Source: Comamonadaceae bacterium (GTDB lineage: Bacteria; Pseudomonadota; Gammaproteobacteria; Burkholderiales; Burkholderiaceae_C). Taken from it: a stretch of DNA of 62,344 bases. Location: the NCBI GenBank assembly GCA_030528485.1, contig JAUMYU010000005.1, positions 1 through 62,344 of the forward strand, read 5' to 3'. Made by a program: the position numbers and the translations under genes. Of the stretch, positions 45,623-55,400 are shown in pieces; positions within the stretch are counted from its first letter, which is position 1, and the number at the start of each line of letters is the position of its first letter. The notes under the pieces were generated by a model. That model made no database searches. It saw only the letters and a list, made by a program, of their open reading frames with translations, and had not been told where the DNA came from.

Positions 45623-46567
45623 TTAGGGCAGCCAATCGCCCAATCCGGCGGCGCTGCGCAGGGCATCGGCCAGTTGCAGCCCCAGGGCTTGGGCCTGGTC
45701 GGTGTTTTCGACCTGGGCGCGCGCCTGCACTTGGGTGAGCGGGCGCTGGCCTGCTGGGTCGCCCCAGGCTGCGCGCAGCCAGAGCTGGCCGGTGCCTTCC
45801 CACACGGCGTGCGCGGCCAGCGGCATGGAGCAACTGCCGCCCAGGGCCAGGCTGATGGTGCGCTCGGCCACGGTGGCCAGCCAGGTGGGCGGGTGCGAGA
45901 GCGGTTGCAGCGCAGCGATCAGGGCGTCGTGGCGGGCGGGCGCCTCAATGCCCAGCGCGCCTTGGCCCGCAGCGGGCAGCATTTGCTCGGGGGGAAATTG
46001 CATGCGGATGCGCTCGGCCAGGCCCAGGCGCTCCAGCCCGGCGGCGGCGAGGACGATGGCGTCAAACTGGCCTTCGTCGAGTTTGCGCAAGCGGGTGTCG
46101 AGGTTGCCGCGCAGGGGCTGGATGCGCAGATCGGGCCGCAGGTGGTGCAGCAGCACCTGCCGCCGCAGGCTGGAGGTGCCCACGATGGCGCCCTGGGGCA
46201 AATCTTCCAGCCGCGCATAGGTGTTGGAGACGAAGGCGTCGTGCGGGTTGCCGCGCGGCGGCACGCAGGCCAGCACAAAGCCTTCGGGCAGGGTCATGGG
46301 CACGTCTTTGAGCGAGTGCACGGCCAGGTGCGCGCGCCCATCGGCCAGGGCGGTTTCCAGCTCCTTGACGAACAGGCCTTTGCCGCCGATTTTGCTGAGG
46401 CTGCGGTCGAGGATTTGATCGCCCTGCGTCGTCATGCCCAGCAATTGCGCGGTATGCCCCAGCCGCCCCAGCTCGGCCTGGATGTGTGTGGCTTGCCAGA
46501 GGGCCAGGCGGCTTTCGCGGGTGGCGATGATCAGGGGATTGGGCAAATGGTGCATGGTGGTGGGCAT
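45623..46567 (-). CDS. hemC: Porphobilinogen deaminase (hydroxymethylbilane synthase)
   Basis: 314 residues from the ATG at 46565-46567 (46555 is an alternative; neither has a clear Shine-Dalgarno). [82 protein letters not shown] and [12 protein letters not shown] are family blocks. The dipyrromethane cofactor attaches to the Cys of [12 protein letters not shown]. It joins four porphobilinogens in haem synthesis. The usual partner hemD is not adjacent; repeat copy 11 follows instead. Confidence 0.96.
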   Translation of the reverse strand: MPTTMHHLPNPLIIATRESRLALWQATHIQAELGRLGHTAQLLGMTTQGDQILDRSLSKIGGKGLFVKELETALADGRAHLAVHSLKDVPMTLPEGFVLACVPPRGNPHDAFVSNTYARLEDLPQGAIVGTSSLRRQVLLHHLRPDLRIQPLRGNLDTRLRKLDEGQFDAIVLAAAGLERLGLAERIRMQFPPEQMLPAAGQGALGIEAPARHDALIAALQPLSHPPTWLATVAERTISLALGGSCSMPLAAHAVWEGTGQLWLRAAWGDPAGQRPLTQVQARAQVENTDQAQALGLQLADALRSAAGLGDWLP

Positions 46568-46652
46568 GAGGAGATAAGGAGCGCAAAAAGCAGGGATTGG
46601 GCGATGGAGTGGGCGATGGAATGGGTTGGGCCGGGGATGATACGGGCCACGC

Positions 46653-46680
46653 AAAAGGCGGGCCATGCGGCCCGCCTTTT
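46653..46680. terminator. Terminator of the secreted protease gene
   Basis: Perfect 12-bp stem AAAAGGCGGGCC / GGCCCGCCTTTT with loop ATGC. It is symmetric, but only the minus-strand protease transcript reaches it. Confidence 0.85.
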
Positions 46681-46738
46681 GGTGTGTCAGCGCCAAAGCC
46701 AGCCGTGCTGGATCACAGCGGCTTTGTCGCCCCGGTGC

Positions 46739-48700
46739 TTACTGGCTGGTCTTGGGCCAAGCGTAGTAGGCCACGCCTTCGGGTTTGAGGCTGGGGAAGA
46801 TGGCGTCAATCAGCAGTTTTTCCTGATGGCTGATGGTGTAGAAGTGCGAGCCATTGCTGGTGTTGTAGAAGCGATAGACCGGATCGGTGCCGTCGCCAGG
46901 CATGGTGCGGGCATGCCAGACCACGCCTTCGTACTTGAAGGTGTTGGCGCTGTCGGTGGCTTTCAGAATATCCCGCTCAATAGGGCTGATGGTGTAGAAG
47001 TGCGCGCCGGTTGCCTGGTTGAAGAAGCGGTACACGGGGCTGAGATGCGCCGGGCCTTGGGCATGCGCATTCACATACGCCCAGAAGGCCTCTCCTTCGT
47101 AGTGGAAGGAAGGCAGGTCTTTGATGACGATGTCGCGCTCCTGGACGCTTTGGGTGTAGAAGTGCGAGCCGGAAGCCGTATTGAAGAAGCGGTACACAGG
47201 GCGCAAATCCATGTAATTGGTGGCTTTTTCACCCAGGAAGTATTTGAGGCCATCGTGGTAGGCGCGGTCAAAACGGCCATAGACGTTGCGACCGTCACGC
47301 GATGAGCAAGAGGCGCTGCCCGCGCTGAGCACGCCGGTGAGCAGGTAGGCGCCGTTTTGGTGCCAGGCAAACAGGCCCGAGCCGCTGCTGCCGCCCTCGG
47401 TGGTGCCGTAGCTGTAGTTCACATCGAAGAAATCGCTGTGGTCGCGCAGGCCGTCGTGGCATTCGGTTACGCCGTTCTCATCGAAATGGGTACAGACGAG
47501 GTAGCTGGAGATGCGGCCAAAGCTGACTTTTTGCAGATCGCCGCTGGGGTGGCTGATGCCGTAGGCGGCCTGGTGCAGTTCCTGGGTGGTCCACCAACCG
47601 GCGTACACCACGTCGCCATAAGGCTTGCTGTTGAGCACCAGCAGCGTGGTGTCGTAGTTGTCTTCCGAATAGACCAAGCGTGCGCCAGCCATGGGGCCCT
47701 GCAGCTTGAAGTGCATGGCTGACAGACTTGGATTCACGCAGGATTGGGTGTGGAAGCGCCAGTCGGTTTCCAGCGTGGAGGCGATGGGCTGGTTGTCGAT
47801 GCAGTGCGCAGCCGTCAGGAAGTAGGGCGTGCCGGTGCGGTTCTGGTCGGCGATGAGCGTGCCGGTGCAGGTAAAGACGTTGCTATCTCGCACAAAGGTC
47901 ATGCGGGCGACGGATTTGCGCACCTGTTCAATGGCCGGCTCGCACGAGGCGTCGTAATTGCAGGCGCCGGATTCGCCGATGTCTTTCTGGATATCCTGGT
48001 AGGCCAGATCTTGCAGCGACTCAAAAATGTGCGAAATGGTCGGGATGGCTACCTGCACATCGCTGGCCGAGGCGGAGGCGGGCAGTTCGATTTCCACCAC
48101 CGCCGCATCGCCTTCGACGGTGGGCAGCCAGAAGGTGTTGATTTGCTCGAAGGTGGCTTCTTTGGCGCTGGCGTTGCGCTCCAGCGTTTCGCGGATTAGC
48201 ACGCCGGTTAGCTCTTGCGCACTGGCGGCTTGGCCGGGGGCATAAACGCGCACGACGGCAGTGTCCGGCAAAGCACGCACGAGCAGGCCCAAGCGCATGC
48301 CGTAGGCATTGCCCGACTGGTATTGCAGCGCGGCCGCTTGGCGCCCGCCGGGCAGCTTTTGCCACTTCAGCAGGGATTGGGTGGATTCGACGGCGCTGGT
48401 GGCATCGCTGGCGCGAGCCGTGCCGATCATGCGCACGTTGGGCTGCTCGGCCACGGCGCGCTTGGCGATCAGGGAGTAGTCATCCAGCGCGCCCAGATCG
48501 ATGATGGTGGGCGTGACGGCCACGCGCGCGTGCTTGGCCAGTTTGGCGGTGAATTGGGACGAAAAGGCCAGCGGCGCGGCCTGCTCCGCCACTTCGCTGG
48601 CGTGGTAGGAGGATGCAAAAAATTCCTGCGCTTGCTGGGCCTGCGCAGCGTTCAGCCCCATAGTGGCCATGACTGCCATGGCGATGTTCAGCTTCTTCAT
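46739..48700 (-). CDS. Secreted trypsin-like serine protease with three DUF5648 repeats
   Basis: 653 residues from the ATG at 48698-48700 (GAGAGG upstream). The signal peptide ends near LNAAQAQQ. After a prodomain-like region (about 30-230) comes a chymotrypsin-fold domain with His299 in FLTAAHCI, an Asp in NYDTTLLVL and Ser439 in GGSSGSGLFAW; several Cys suggest disulfides. The C-terminus has three tandem copies of a repeat of about 45 residues (VYRFFNTASGSHFYTQSVQE, VYRFFNQATGAHFYTISPIE, VYRFYNTSNGSHFYTISHQE), a DUF5648-type module seen in secreted proteins and probably a binding domain. It resembles lysyl endopeptidase-type enzymes. Confidence 0.88.
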   Translation of the reverse strand: MKKLNIAMAVMATMGLNAAQAQQAQEFFASSYHASEVAEQAAPLAFSSQFTAKLAKHARVAVTPTIIDLGALDDYSLIAKRAVAEQPNVRMIGTARASDATSAVESTQSLLKWQKLPGGRQAAALQYQSGNAYGMRLGLLVRALPDTAVVRVYAPGQAASAQELTGVLIRETLERNASAKEATFEQINTFWLPTVEGDAAVVEIELPASASASDVQVAIPTISHIFESLQDLAYQDIQKDIGESGACNYDASCEPAIEQVRKSVARMTFVRDSNVFTCTGTLIADQNRTGTPYFLTAAHCIDNQPIASTLETDWRFHTQSCVNPSLSAMHFKLQGPMAGARLVYSEDNYDTTLLVLNSKPYGDVVYAGWWTTQELHQAAYGISHPSGDLQKVSFGRISSYLVCTHFDENGVTECHDGLRDHSDFFDVNYSYGTTEGGSSGSGLFAWHQNGAYLLTGVLSAGSASCSSRDGRNVYGRFDRAYHDGLKYFLGEKATNYMDLRPVYRFFNTASGSHFYTQSVQERDIVIKDLPSFHYEGEAFWAYVNAHAQGPAHLSPVYRFFNQATGAHFYTISPIERDILKATDSANTFKYEGVVWHARTMPGDGTDPVYRFYNTSNGSHFYTISHQEKLLIDAIFPSLKPEGVAYYAWPKTSQ

Positions 48701-48755
48701 ATGTACCTCTCTAGTAAAAGCCATCATGCACGCAAAGCGATGGACTCTTCTCGCA

Positions 48756-49334
48756 TCACTTCGCCAACGATTTTAGGGCGGACTTGATACCTTCACTTAC
48801 ACTTATATCGCTGGGCAGGTTTTTTAACGATTGTTGTGCCTCTTTGTCGGAATAGCCCAACGCCAGCAGGGCCTGGAGGATGTCCTGACGCTGTTGCGAA
48901 GGTGCGCTGGCCGAGGGCGCAAGCGCGCCTGCATCGCCCAGTTTGCCTTTGAGTTCCAGCAGCAGTCGCTCAGCGGTTTTCTTGCCGATGCCGGGGATGC
49001 GCGTGAGCAAAGCCAGTTCTTGCTGGGCGATGGCGCTGGCCAGGTCGTCCACCGTCAGGCCGCTGAGGATGGCCAGGGCCGTTTTGGGCCCCAGGCCGGA
49101 GATTTTGATCAGCTCGCGAAAGCAGGCGCGTTCGCGCGCGCTGCCAAAACCAAAGAGGATGTGGGCATCCTCGCGCACCACCAGGTGGGTGAGCAAAAGG
49201 GCGCTCTCGCCCACGGCGGGCAGGTGGTAAAAGGTGTTCATGGAGACCTGCACCTCGTAGCCCACGCCGTGGCAGTCGATGACGATCAGCGGCGGGCTTT
49301 TTTCCGCCAGGGTTCCGCGCAGTTGTCCTATCAT
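48756..49334 (-). CDS. ruvA: Holliday junction branch-migration protein RuvA
   Basis: 192 residues: N-terminal OB domain ([39 protein letters not shown]), two helix-hairpin-helix motifs ([29 protein letters not shown]) and the C-terminal RuvB-binding domain ([20 protein letters not shown]). RuvA tetramers hold Holliday junctions for RuvB. ruvB and ruvC are not adjacent in this window. Confidence 0.97.
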   Translation of the reverse strand: MIGQLRGTLAEKSPPLIVIDCHGVGYEVQVSMNTFYHLPAVGESALLLTHLVVREDAHILFGFGSARERACFRELIKISGLGPKTALAILSGLTVDDLASAIAQQELALLTRIPGIGKKTAERLLLELKGKLGDAGALAPSASAPSQQRQDILQALLALGYSDKEAQQSLKNLPSDISVSEGIKSALKSLAK

Positions 49335-49422
49335 GGCTTTTCTCTGTTTCAGTGGCTGTGCGGCGTTGTGCTGAGGGGCGCCGCGCGCCGATTGTTGCCG
49401 ATTCCTCTGCGGCTATTTTGGA

Positions 49423-50448
49423 TTGATCGCCTTGTCTCACACGCTGCGCCACTCTTTTATCCCCGTCAACAACCAGCGCCTGGCCCGGCTGGCTGGCCCC
49501 ATGGATGCGCATTTGCGCACCATCGAAGCGGCGACGCAGACCACCATCGTGCGGCGCGAGGAGTCCTTCCGCATCGAAGGCAGCAAACGCAATGCGCAAA
49601 AGGCGCTGGAGGTTTTGCAGGCGCTTTATGAAATGGCGCAGCGGGATATTTCCCCCGAATACGTGCAGTTGATGCTGGTGGGCGACAGCCCCATGGCCGA
49701 GGATGCGCAAGGCGCGGTGCGCCTGTCCACGCGCCGCAGCGATTTGCGCGCCCGCACGCCCAACCAAAGCGTGTACCTGAGCCACATTGCCGAGCACGAC
49801 ATCACCTTCGGCATTGGCCCGGCGGGCACGGGCAAAACCTATCTGGCTGTGGCTTGTGCGGTCGATGCGCTGGAGCGCAACGCGGTGCAGCGCATTGTGC
49901 TGACGCGCCCGGCGGTGGAGGCGGGCGAGCGGCTGGGCTTTTTGCCCGGCGATTTGACGCAAAAGGTCGATCCCTACCTGCGCCCGTTGTACGACGCGCT
50001 GTATGAGCTGATGGGATTTGACCGCGTGCAAAAAGCGTTCGAGCGCAATGCGCTGGAGATTGCCCCGCTGGCATTCATGCGCGGGCGCACGCTCAACAAC
50101 GCTTTCGTGATTCTGGATGAAGCGCAAAACACTACGCCCGAGCAGATGAAGATGTTTCTTACCCGCATCGGCTTTGGCGCCAAGGCCGTGATTACGGGCG
50201 ATGCCAGCCAGATCGATTTGCCCAAAGGGGCCACCAGCGGCTTGCTGGATGCCCGGCGCATTCTCAAGCGCGTCAAAGGCATTGCATTTACCGAGTTTGA
50301 CAGCGGCGATGTGGTGCGCCACCCCTTGGTGGCGCGGATTGTGGATGCCTACGATGCGGCTCAGAGCGGCCAAGCGCCCTCCAAACCCCGTGGCGAGAGC
50401 GGTCGCACGCAGACCGCGCCAGTGCTGGAGGGTGGCGATGCACAGTAA
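49423..50448 (+). CDS. ybeZ: PhoH-like ATPase
   Basis: 341 residues from a TTG at 49423 (a second TTG at 49432 is equally likely). Family similarity (LRHSFIPVNNQRLARLAGPM DAHLRTIEAA) begins before the first in-frame ATG at 49501, so a non-ATG start is needed. N-terminal KH-like part, then a P-loop NTPase: IGPAGTGKTYLAVACAV, LTRPAVEAGERLGFLPGD, Walker B FVILDEAQNTT, and ITGDASQIDLPKG. PhoH/YbeZ works with YbeY in RNA and ribosome quality control; ybeY lies two genes on. Confidence 0.95.
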   Translation: MIALSHTLRHSFIPVNNQRLARLAGPMDAHLRTIEAATQTTIVRREESFRIEGSKRNAQKALEVLQALYEMAQRDISPEYVQLMLVGDSPMAEDAQGAVRLSTRRSDLRARTPNQSVYLSHIAEHDITFGIGPAGTGKTYLAVACAVDALERNAVQRIVLTRPAVEAGERLGFLPGDLTQKVDPYLRPLYDALYELMGFDRVQKAFERNALEIAPLAFMRGRTLNNAFVILDEAQNTTPEQMKMFLTRIGFGAKAVITGDASQIDLPKGATSGLLDARRILKRVKGIAFTEFDSGDVVRHPLVARIVDAYDAAQSGQAPSKPRGESGRTQTAPVLEGGDAQ

Positions 50449-50935
50449 TCAGCGGCTGTGGGTGCGGGCTGGCTCGGTGGCTGCCGCGGCGCTTGCGGCG
50501 GCGCTGGTGGTACAAGGCTGCGCCAGCCCATTGGTTGCAACCGCCCCTGAGCAAAACGTGCAGAGCGACCAGCAGGCGACTGTGGCCGGCAAAGTGCCGC
50601 GCGCGGGCGCAGCCAGCGCAATGCACAAGCAATACCAGTGCGCGACGGGCGAGCGCATCGGCTTGAGCTACATCGGCCAGGCGGGCCAGCCCGGCGAGCG
50701 CGCCATCCTCGCCTATGCAGGCCAGCGCATTGCCATGCAGCCGCTGCCGCATGCACCGGGGCAATACGTGGCGGAGGATGCCGAAAACAGCTACCGCTGG
50801 AGCGAGGGCCTGGGCGCGCTGCGCTTCAAAGCCGCTGGCGCTTCAGCGCAAGAAGTGGATGTGCTGACCCAGTGCCGCGAAGTGGCGGCCCAGCCTGGGC
50901 ACGCCGCACACGCCCCCAGCGCCCCGCAAAGCTGA
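50438..50935 (+). CDS. MliC-like lipoprotein, putative lysozyme inhibitor
   Basis: 165 residues. A lipoprotein signal ([18 protein letters not shown], lipobox VQGC) is followed by a MliC/PliC-type beta domain: [56 protein letters not shown] and a closing QCRE cysteine that could pair with the first. Family members inhibit C-type lysozyme at the cell surface. The start codon lies inside the last codons of phoH (11-bp overlap), so it is coupled to phoH and splits the usual phoH-ybeY pair. Confidence 0.8.
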   Translation: MHSNQRLWVRAGSVAAAALAAALVVQGCASPLVATAPEQNVQSDQQATVAGKVPRAGAASAMHKQYQCATGERIGLSYIGQAGQPGERAILAYAGQRIAMQPLPHAPGQYVAEDAENSYRWSEGLGALRFKAAGASAQEVDVLTQCREVAAQPGHAAHAPSAPQS

Positions 50936-50976
50936 ACGCCGCTGCGGCGCGCGGATCAACACCCCAAGAGCACACC

Positions 50977-51438
50977 ATGGCCTTACCCGAACTCACTTTG
51001 TCTTTGCAATTTGCCCGTCTGGACGATGCCGCGTTGCACCGCGCGGCGCTGCCGCGCCATCGTGTGGTGCGCTGGCTGCGCCATGCACTGGCTGGCCCGG
51101 CGGAAATGAGCGTGCGCATCGTGGGCGAGGAGGAGGGCCGCCAGCTCAACCACACTTATCGCCACAAGGATTACGCCACCAATGTGCTGACGTTCGATTA
51201 CGCCCAGGAGCCTGTGGTCATGGCCGACTTGGTGCTGTGCGCGCCTGTGGTGGCGCGCGAGGCTGCCGAGCAAGGCAAGAGCTTGCAGGCCCATTACGCG
51301 CATTTGCTGGTGCACGGCGCTTTGCACGCCCAGGGCTGGGATCACGAAACCAGCGAGGAGGACGCACAGGCGATGGAGGCGCAAGAAGTGCGCATCTTGC
51401 AAGGCCTGGGTTTTGGCAACCCCTATTTGCCAAGTTGA
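50977..51438 (+). CDS. ybeY: Endoribonuclease YbeY (rRNA maturation factor)
   Basis: 153 residues from the ATG at 50977. [32 protein letters not shown] and the zinc motif [16 protein letters not shown] are family hallmarks. It is a metal-dependent single-strand endoribonuclease for 16S rRNA 3' maturation and 70S quality control. It follows the MliC-like gene by 41 bp. Confidence 0.96.
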   Translation: MALPELTLSLQFARLDDAALHRAALPRHRVVRWLRHALAGPAEMSVRIVGEEEGRQLNHTYRHKDYATNVLTFDYAQEPVVMADLVLCAPVVAREAAEQGKSLQAHYAHLLVHGALHAQGWDHETSEEDAQAMEAQEVRILQGLGFGNPYLPS

Positions 51439-51469
51439 TGGGCAAGTGGATGGGTATTTGGGTGCGCAC

Positions 51470-51868
51470 ATGCTGATCGATTCCTACCCCTGGCTGAAGC
51501 ATCTGCACATGACCCTGGTCGTGCTCAGCGGCAGCTTGTTTGCCGCTCGCGCTCTGGCGGTGCTGCTGGGTTCGCGCAAGCCGCTGACCAGGCCCATGCG
51601 CCGGCTCAGCATGGGTATCGACACTGGCCTGCTGGCCTCCGCACTGGTGCTGCTGGCGGCTTACGACTTTGGCATGCTTCACGCCCGCTGGTTGCAGGTC
51701 AAGCTGCTGTTGCTCGTGGCCTATATCGTGCTGGGCTTTGTGGCTTTGCGCGCGAGGCGGCGGCTGCACCAATGGGGCGCATATATGGCTGCCCTGCTGT
51801 GTTTTTTGACCATGTTCAGCATGGCGCGGCTGAAAACGCCCTGGGGCTGGCTGTCCTGGTGGATGTGA
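51470..51868 (+). CDS. SirB2 family membrane protein
   Basis: 132 residues from the ATG at 51470. Four hydrophobic helices with the family start YPWLKHLHMTLVVLSGSLFA, MRRLSMGIDTGLLASALVLL and KLLLLVAYIVLGFVALR. The SirB2 family is named after a Salmonella locus affecting invasion gene expression; its biochemical role is unknown. Likely the last gene of the phoH-ybeY transcript. Confidence 0.85.
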   Translation: MLIDSYPWLKHLHMTLVVLSGSLFAARALAVLLGSRKPLTRPMRRLSMGIDTGLLASALVLLAAYDFGMLHARWLQVKLLLLVAYIVLGFVALRARRRLHQWGAYMAALLCFLTMFSMARLKTPWGWLSWWM

Positions 51869-51907
51869 GTCGGGGTAAGCCCCTATGGATGAATCGGGCC
51901 AGAGCGT

Positions 51908-51913
51908 TATAGT
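51908..51913 (+). promoter_or_regulatory. -10 box of the candidate small RNA
   Basis: TATAGT within CGTTATAGTCCG, like the tRNA-Gly -10 (GTTATAGTC). The -35 region is not convincing. The start would be near 51920. Confidence 0.45.
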
Positions 51914-52084
51914 CCGCACCACTCGCGACGGATGCCTCTCAGGCATTGCAGTCGCCGAGAGGCCGAGGAGACAAAACAACGCACTGCCACCATTCTTCCT
52001 ATTCCACCCAGGCAGTCGAGACAACCGTATAACAGCCGGAGACTTCCACCCTATAAAGGCACCCTTGCAGGTGCCTTCTTTTTT
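51914..52084 (+). ncRNA. Candidate structured small RNA, family not recognised
   Basis: No gene fits here, yet the stretch starts with a good -10 box and ends with a strong terminator. In between: stem GCGAC / GTCGC (51925-51929, 51951-51955) enclosing TGCCT / AGGCA; an alternative stem GCCTCTC / GAGAGGC (51934-51940, 51957-51963) that excludes the inner one; and stem ACTGCC / GGCAGT (51983-51988, 52011-52016) with a C/U-rich loop (CCATTCTTCCTATTCC) able to pair with Shine-Dalgarno-like sequences. It does not match 6S, SRP, tmRNA, RNase P or common riboswitches as I know them. Confidence 0.5.
52056..52084 (+). terminator. Intrinsic terminator of the candidate small RNA
   Basis: Stem AAGGCACC / GGTGCCTT with a 6-nt loop, then CTTTTTT. 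Confidence 0.88.
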
Positions 52085-52126
52085 GCTTGAGGCCCTTGAT
52101 GGATTATCCTGCCTGCAAGATTTTTT

Positions 52127-52197
52127 ACAATTCAATGTAAATTCATTTTTATACATATCATGCTAAAACAAGGCGATTTGTTTTCTTTTTGAATTGT
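52127..52197 (-). repeat. 71-bp palindromic repeat, copy 12
   Basis: Left arm ACAATTCAATGTAAATTCAT, right arm TTTGTTTTCTTTTTGAATTGT; core on the minus strand GCCTTGTTTTAGCATGATATG. Both outer arms share the change ACAATTC / GAATTGT. It follows the small RNA terminator and lies 264 bp before the macroglobulin ATG. Confidence 0.9.
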
Positions 52198-52460
52198 AAT
52201 TATGGATTTTTGATGGGCGTGGGTCACGGCAGGGGCTGGCAAGGCTTTGTGTGCAGAGGGCTTGTCCCATAATGATCTGCCAGAACCTATGCAAAGTCTC
52301 TGCACGGCTGGCCATGAGGCGGATTGGGGCGGTCTGCGGCGCACGCAAAGCCCATCCCCAACCGCTTCGTCCGCTTGCGTCGGGACTTTGAGCAGGCTTT
52401 GGGGCGAGGCAGGCTGTGCCCATCCTGGCCCTGTTCGGTCACTTTCTTGAAGCAGAAAAA

Positions 52461-55400
52461 ATGGTTGCAGACAGTTCTCGGCCTCCCTTTGAGCGTTTTG
52501 GGCGTCTCCCAGCCGTGCGAGCGGCCCTTGGTGCATGCGCGGCTGCATTCAGCCTGGCGGCGGCAGGTTTTTGGGGGGACGGCGCCTATGCCGCGCAGCC
52601 TGTCAGCGTCACGCCCAGCGGCTTTGTCTCCGAACCTGCGCACGTGGTGGTGACTTTTGCGCAAGATGCCGTGGCATTCGGCCGCCCCCAGGCTGCCGCA
52701 CCCGTGCAGGTGCAGTGCGTGGGCGGCGAAGCCGCTGGCGAGGGCCGCTGGCTCAGCCCGCGCCAATGGGCCTGGGCGTTCAAGCAGCCTTTGCCCGCCG
52801 GTGTGGCATGCACGGTGACGGCCGATACCGAATTCCGCGATTTGTCCGGCCACCCCATCGCCCTGGCCGCGCCGCAGCATTTCAACACCGGCGGCCCCCA
52901 GGTGCAGCGCATCGAACCGTGGGGCGAAGAACTCAGCCACAACCTGCCCTGGAGCGAGCTGGAGAAAGACCCCTGGATGCAGGGCGTGGATGAGGAGCAA
53001 CGCTTTCTGGTGCGGTTCTCCGCCCCTGTTGACGCCGCCAGCCTGCCCCAACACGTGCATTGCGAGGCCGAGGATGTGGGCGAGCGCATCCCCGTGCGCG
53101 TGCTGGATGCGCAAGAGCGCCAGCAACTGCTGGCGCTGCAATGGGAGGGGGGCGAGGAGGAGCCTCCTGCCCAGGCCATCGTGGGCCTGGCGTGCCAGCG
53201 CCGCCTGAGCGCCGGGGTGGCGATGAAGCTGGTGTTGGGCAAAGGCGTGCGCGCGCTCAGCGGGTTGAGCAGCGAAAGCGCCCAAACCTTTTATTACCGG
53301 GTGCGCGAGCCGTTGGAAGCCGTGTTCCACTGCGAGCGCGAAAACGCCAGCAGCCCTTGCTCGCCCCTGCGCCCCATGCTGTTGCGTTTTTCTGCGCCCC
53401 TGGATATGCGCTGGCTGGAGCACATCCAACTGCGCGCGGGTGAGCGCATCTGGCAAGGGGTGGCCCTGGAGGGCGACGCCAGCTATGGCGAGGCCGGCAC
53501 GAGCGTGCAGCAGTGGCGGGACAAGCCCTTGCCAGGGCGCTATTTCGACACGGTGCGGTTTGCCGCGCCGCTGCCGCCGGACACGGCTTTTGAACTGGCG
53601 CTGCCCGCAGGCGTGCAGGACGAAGCGGGCCGCGCCTTGCGCAATGCCGCGTCCTTTCCGCTCAAAGTGGCTACAGGCGGCCTGCCTGCGCTGGCCAAAT
53701 TTTCCACGGGCGACTTCGCCGTGATGGAACGCTTTGCCGAGGGCTACCACGAGCCTGCGCTGCTGCCGGTCACGCTGCGCGCGGTGGAAGCGCCCCTGCC
53801 CGTGAAGATCCTCAAGCTCGACCACGATCGCGACATCATGCAGTGGCTGGCGCGCGTGCAGTTGTTCAGCCCGGGGGGCTATATCCAGCGCACACGCGCG
53901 CAAAAGCTGGGCGTGGCCGTGCCTGCGCGCGCTGCCAGCGCCACCGAATCGCAAGGCGATGCAGACGACGAGGACGTCATCGAGACGCGCAGGCTGTCCT
54001 TGCTCAGCCAGGCGCCTGGGGTAATAGAGCAAACCCTGCCTGCCCGCCGCGACAACGCCCAGCGCCGCGAAACAGAGGTGGTGGGCATCGCCTTGCAGCC
54101 GGGTTTCCAGGTGGTGGAGATCGCTTCGCCCACCTTGGGCAAGGCCTTGCTGGACCAGGCTTACGGCGAGCAGCGCGTGCTGCATGCGCGCACGGCGGTT
54201 CTGGTTACCAACTTGATGGTGCATTTCAAGCTGGGGGCGGAAAACGCCATGGCGTGGGTGACGGCGCTGGATTCGGGCAAGCCGGTGGCTGGCGCGCGCG
54301 TGCAAGTCAACCGTTGCGATGGGCAGGTGGCGGCCCAGGGCGTGACGGATGGGCAAGGCGTGGCGCGCTTTGAGGCGCTACCCGCACAAACCACCTGCTT
54401 CGCCGATGAGAGCTTGCAGGGCAGTGGCTATTTCATCAGCGCCCGCACGGACGACGGCGATTTGGGCTTGGTCTCCACGCAGTGGAACCGGGGCATCGAG
54501 CCTTGGCGCTTTGATGTGCATTACGACTACGGCCTGGATGGCGAAGGCCCGCTGCTGCACACCGTGCTGGATCGCAGCCTGCTGCGCGCGGGCGAAACCC
54601 TCTCCATGAAGCACTACGCGCGCATGCCCGTGCTGGGCGGCTTCGCGGCGCCCGGGGAGGCGGACTTGCCGCAAACGGCAGTGGTGCAGCACCTGGGCAG
54701 CGGGCGCAAGTTCCGCCTGCCTTTGGCGTGGCGGCGCAATGCCAGCGGGGGCGCTGCGGCCACATCCGCGCTCGAACTGCCGCCACTGGCCCCTTTGGGC
54801 GAATACGCCGTGCACATGCAGGCTTTCAGCGCCGACCGGCATGGCGGCGGCATGCAAACCGCGCAATTTCGCGTGGAGGAGTTTCGCCTGCCCGTGCTGA
54901 CGGGCACGATCACCCCTGTGCAGCCCAGCCCCGCGCAGCCCACGGCCGAAGGCGGCGCGCCCCGTGCGATGGAGATGAACATGCACCTGGGCTATGTCAG
55001 CGGCGGTGCAGCTTCCTATTGGCCGGTGCAGCTCTCGGCCATGCTGGAAGACAAGCCCCTGCATTTCGCTGGATACGAGCGTTATGCCTTCAACGCGCCG
55101 CAAGCTGTCAACCGCAGCCCAGGCGAAGGCCAGGCGCTGCCGGAGATGCCGGCCAGCGCCAGTTTGCTGCTGGACAAAGCCCCGCTGCAACTCGATGCGC
55201 AAGGTCATGGTCGCTTTACCATCCCCGGTCTGGACAAGGCGCTGGGCGAGCGCCCCAAAGACATCCGCATCGAAGCCACGTTTGAAGACCCCAATGGCGA
55301 AATGCAAACCCTCACCCACAAGCAGGCGCTATGGCCTACCGCGGCGCTGGTGGGCATCCACACCGACCACTGGGTATCGGTGAAAAAACCCCTGAGCGTG

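Noticed and set aside
51914..52084. Glycine, TPP, cobalamin or guanidine riboswitch
   Set aside because: Single words such as CTCTCAGG recall the glycine switch, but the paired core motifs are missing and no fitting gene follows the terminator directly.
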